From Heterostelium multicystogenum (Eukaryota; Evosea; Eumycetozoa; Acytosteliales; Acytosteliaceae): a stretch of DNA of 34,193 nucleotides. The stretch is from contig RCNN01000261.1 in the NCBI GenBank assembly GCA_003667245.1, positions 1 to 34,193 of the forward strand, read 5' to 3'. The position numbers and the translations under genes were made by a program. Of this stretch, positions 33,325 through 34,193 are shown piece after piece. Numbering within the stretch: position 1 is the stretch's first letter; each line of letters begins with the position of its first letter. The notes beneath the pieces were generated by a model, which was given only the letters and a program-made list of their open reading frames with translations, had not been told where the DNA came from and did no database searches.

Positions 33325-34193
33325 TTATTTTTTATTGATAACGGTTACTCTCTTGTCTGGAAATGGTGTAGTTGTAACAACTGGTAATAGACCTGGTATA
33401 GGTACAACTGCAAAGTTTGGTCCCATTACATTATGGAGTGCAGAGAATTGCTTGGATCTTACTCTCATCTGCGTGATGATTGGGATTCCACCTTCCGATG
33501 CTTCAAGGGTGATGTCACTTCTTAACATATAGTGAACAGGTACATCTTCATCATCAATTGGAACGTCTTTGGGTATATACTGGGTATAGTTGTTAGGATT
33601 ATCGATTTCAATTGAAAAGTATTCTCCAGGATTGATATCAAATTTATACAATCCTTCACTATTTGTCCTTGTTTCTTGGATAGGGTCATTCAAATGGTAC
33701 AGTCTAACTGTTGCATTTGCTATGACAGGGGTTCTGCCAACATGGTAGTCAGATCTGTACTTCTTCTTGCATCCCATACTCTGCCATAAATTATTCTACC
33801 CTCATCAGGCTGAATATCAGAAATCTTTTTTATAAACAACCTTATATGGTAGCTTGGTCGTCATTGGTGGATTATTTTCTGTCAATCATCATTCCCTTCT
33901 GGAATTGTGAATAAAATGGAGTTCACTAGTGGGGCTGCTCAATAGAAGAGTTATAGAAATGTATTAATCCATCTTGATCTGATTCTCCCACATATAAATA
34001 TTCTAAACTTGTAGTTTGGTAGAAATATGCTTTGACTCCTTTAATTGGCCTATTATGGTTATCGACAATGAGAGCATGTTCTCTTATTAATGGTTTAGAC
34101 TGTTGATCCTGCCAATGCAGGTCGTGTAGGATCTGGTTTTGTAATGAGGTCAATCTCCTCTTGAGTATATGATCCATTTAAAAGTGGTTTTAG
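33325..34193 (-). CDS. Protein with two carboxypeptidase-regulatory-like (Cna B-type) domains, 5' truncated by window
   Basis: Reading on the minus strand from the window edge, the coding sequence begins inside a gene: LKPLLNGSYTQEEIDLITKPD is followed after a base slip (near 34090-34110) by HALIVDNHNRPIKGVKAYFYQ and LEYLYVGESDQDGLIHFYNSS. This first beta-sandwich module has the typical G-V-x-V, then T/S-D-x-x-G pattern. After slips near 33930 and 33780-33830 a second module reads IIYGRVWDARRSTD, TPVIANATVRLYHLNDP, ETRTNSEGLYKFDINPGEYFSIEI. The tail contains VVPIPGLLPVV and stops at 33325. Such modules are surface or secreted folds in bacteria and amoebae; no catalytic domain is seen in this part. 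N-terminus, signal peptide and full architecture lie beyond the window. Confidence 0.6.

Noticed and set aside
7232..34193. Programmed +1 frameshifting as a genome-wide decoding feature
   Set aside because: No common slip motif is seen at the breaks, and several genes in the same window need none.
1..34193. Transposons, CRISPR arrays, tRNA genes
   Set aside because: No transposase or reverse-transcriptase frames, no long terminal repeats, no regularly spaced repeats and no tRNA-like A/B boxes were seen.

Overview
This is nuclear DNA from a social amoeba (a dictyostelid). The evidence is the AT-rich spacers with (AAT)n, (CA)n and (ATCA)n runs, the short introns (about 60-100 nt, GTAAGT/GTATGT to T-rich AG), the homopolymer Asn, Gln and Ser tracts inside proteins, and a gene set that fits the group: a MAP-kinase phosphatase with leucine-rich repeats, a SWEET sugar carrier and a PBZ-finger PARP. 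Coding DNA is clearly less AT-rich than in Dictyostelium discoideum, so a relative from another dictyostelid branch is more likely. I could not fix the species. I see no mobile element, CRISPR array or tRNA gene.

Layout. 1-6141 has no recognisable gene. 6142-6915 (+) encodes a small RGS-domain protein. 7232-8188 (+) is a deoxynucleoside kinase and 8601-10741 (+) is USP39/Sad1, a tri-snRNP splicing factor. 11093-11353 may encode a small secreted protein. 12077-13979 (+) encodes an Asn-rich protein with a probable winged-helix domain. 14168-14623 (-) encodes a secreted LysM protein. 15562-18063 (+) is a PARP with WWE, BRCT and PBZ modules. 18212-19048 (-) is pICln. 19657-22772 (+) is a WD40-repeat protein of unknown function. 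22851-25263 (-) is a C2/EF-hand phosphatidylserine decarboxylase. 27536-30017 (+) is the leucine-rich-repeat phosphatase and 30376-31255 (+) is the SWEET carrier. 31502-33279 (+) is a CCCH/CUE/Smr protein. 33325-34193 (-) is the 3' part of a protein with carboxypeptidase-regulatory-like domains, cut by the window edge.

How the genes relate. There is no operon logic here; neighbours are mostly unrelated housekeeping or signalling genes. Two encode RNP-assembly or splicing factors (USP39 and pICln), two act in signalling (RGS and the MPL-type phosphatase), and one writes and probably reads ADP-ribose (PARP-PBZ).

Main caution. Many well-conserved genes are interrupted by single-base shifts of frame, while others (RGS, the phosphatase, LysM) are completely intact. 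The breaks come in patches, several at homopolymers, and the protein resumes in register on the far side. I read this mainly as consensus error rather than real gene decay. CDS spans below therefore give the whole gene, with frame breaks described in the evidence.
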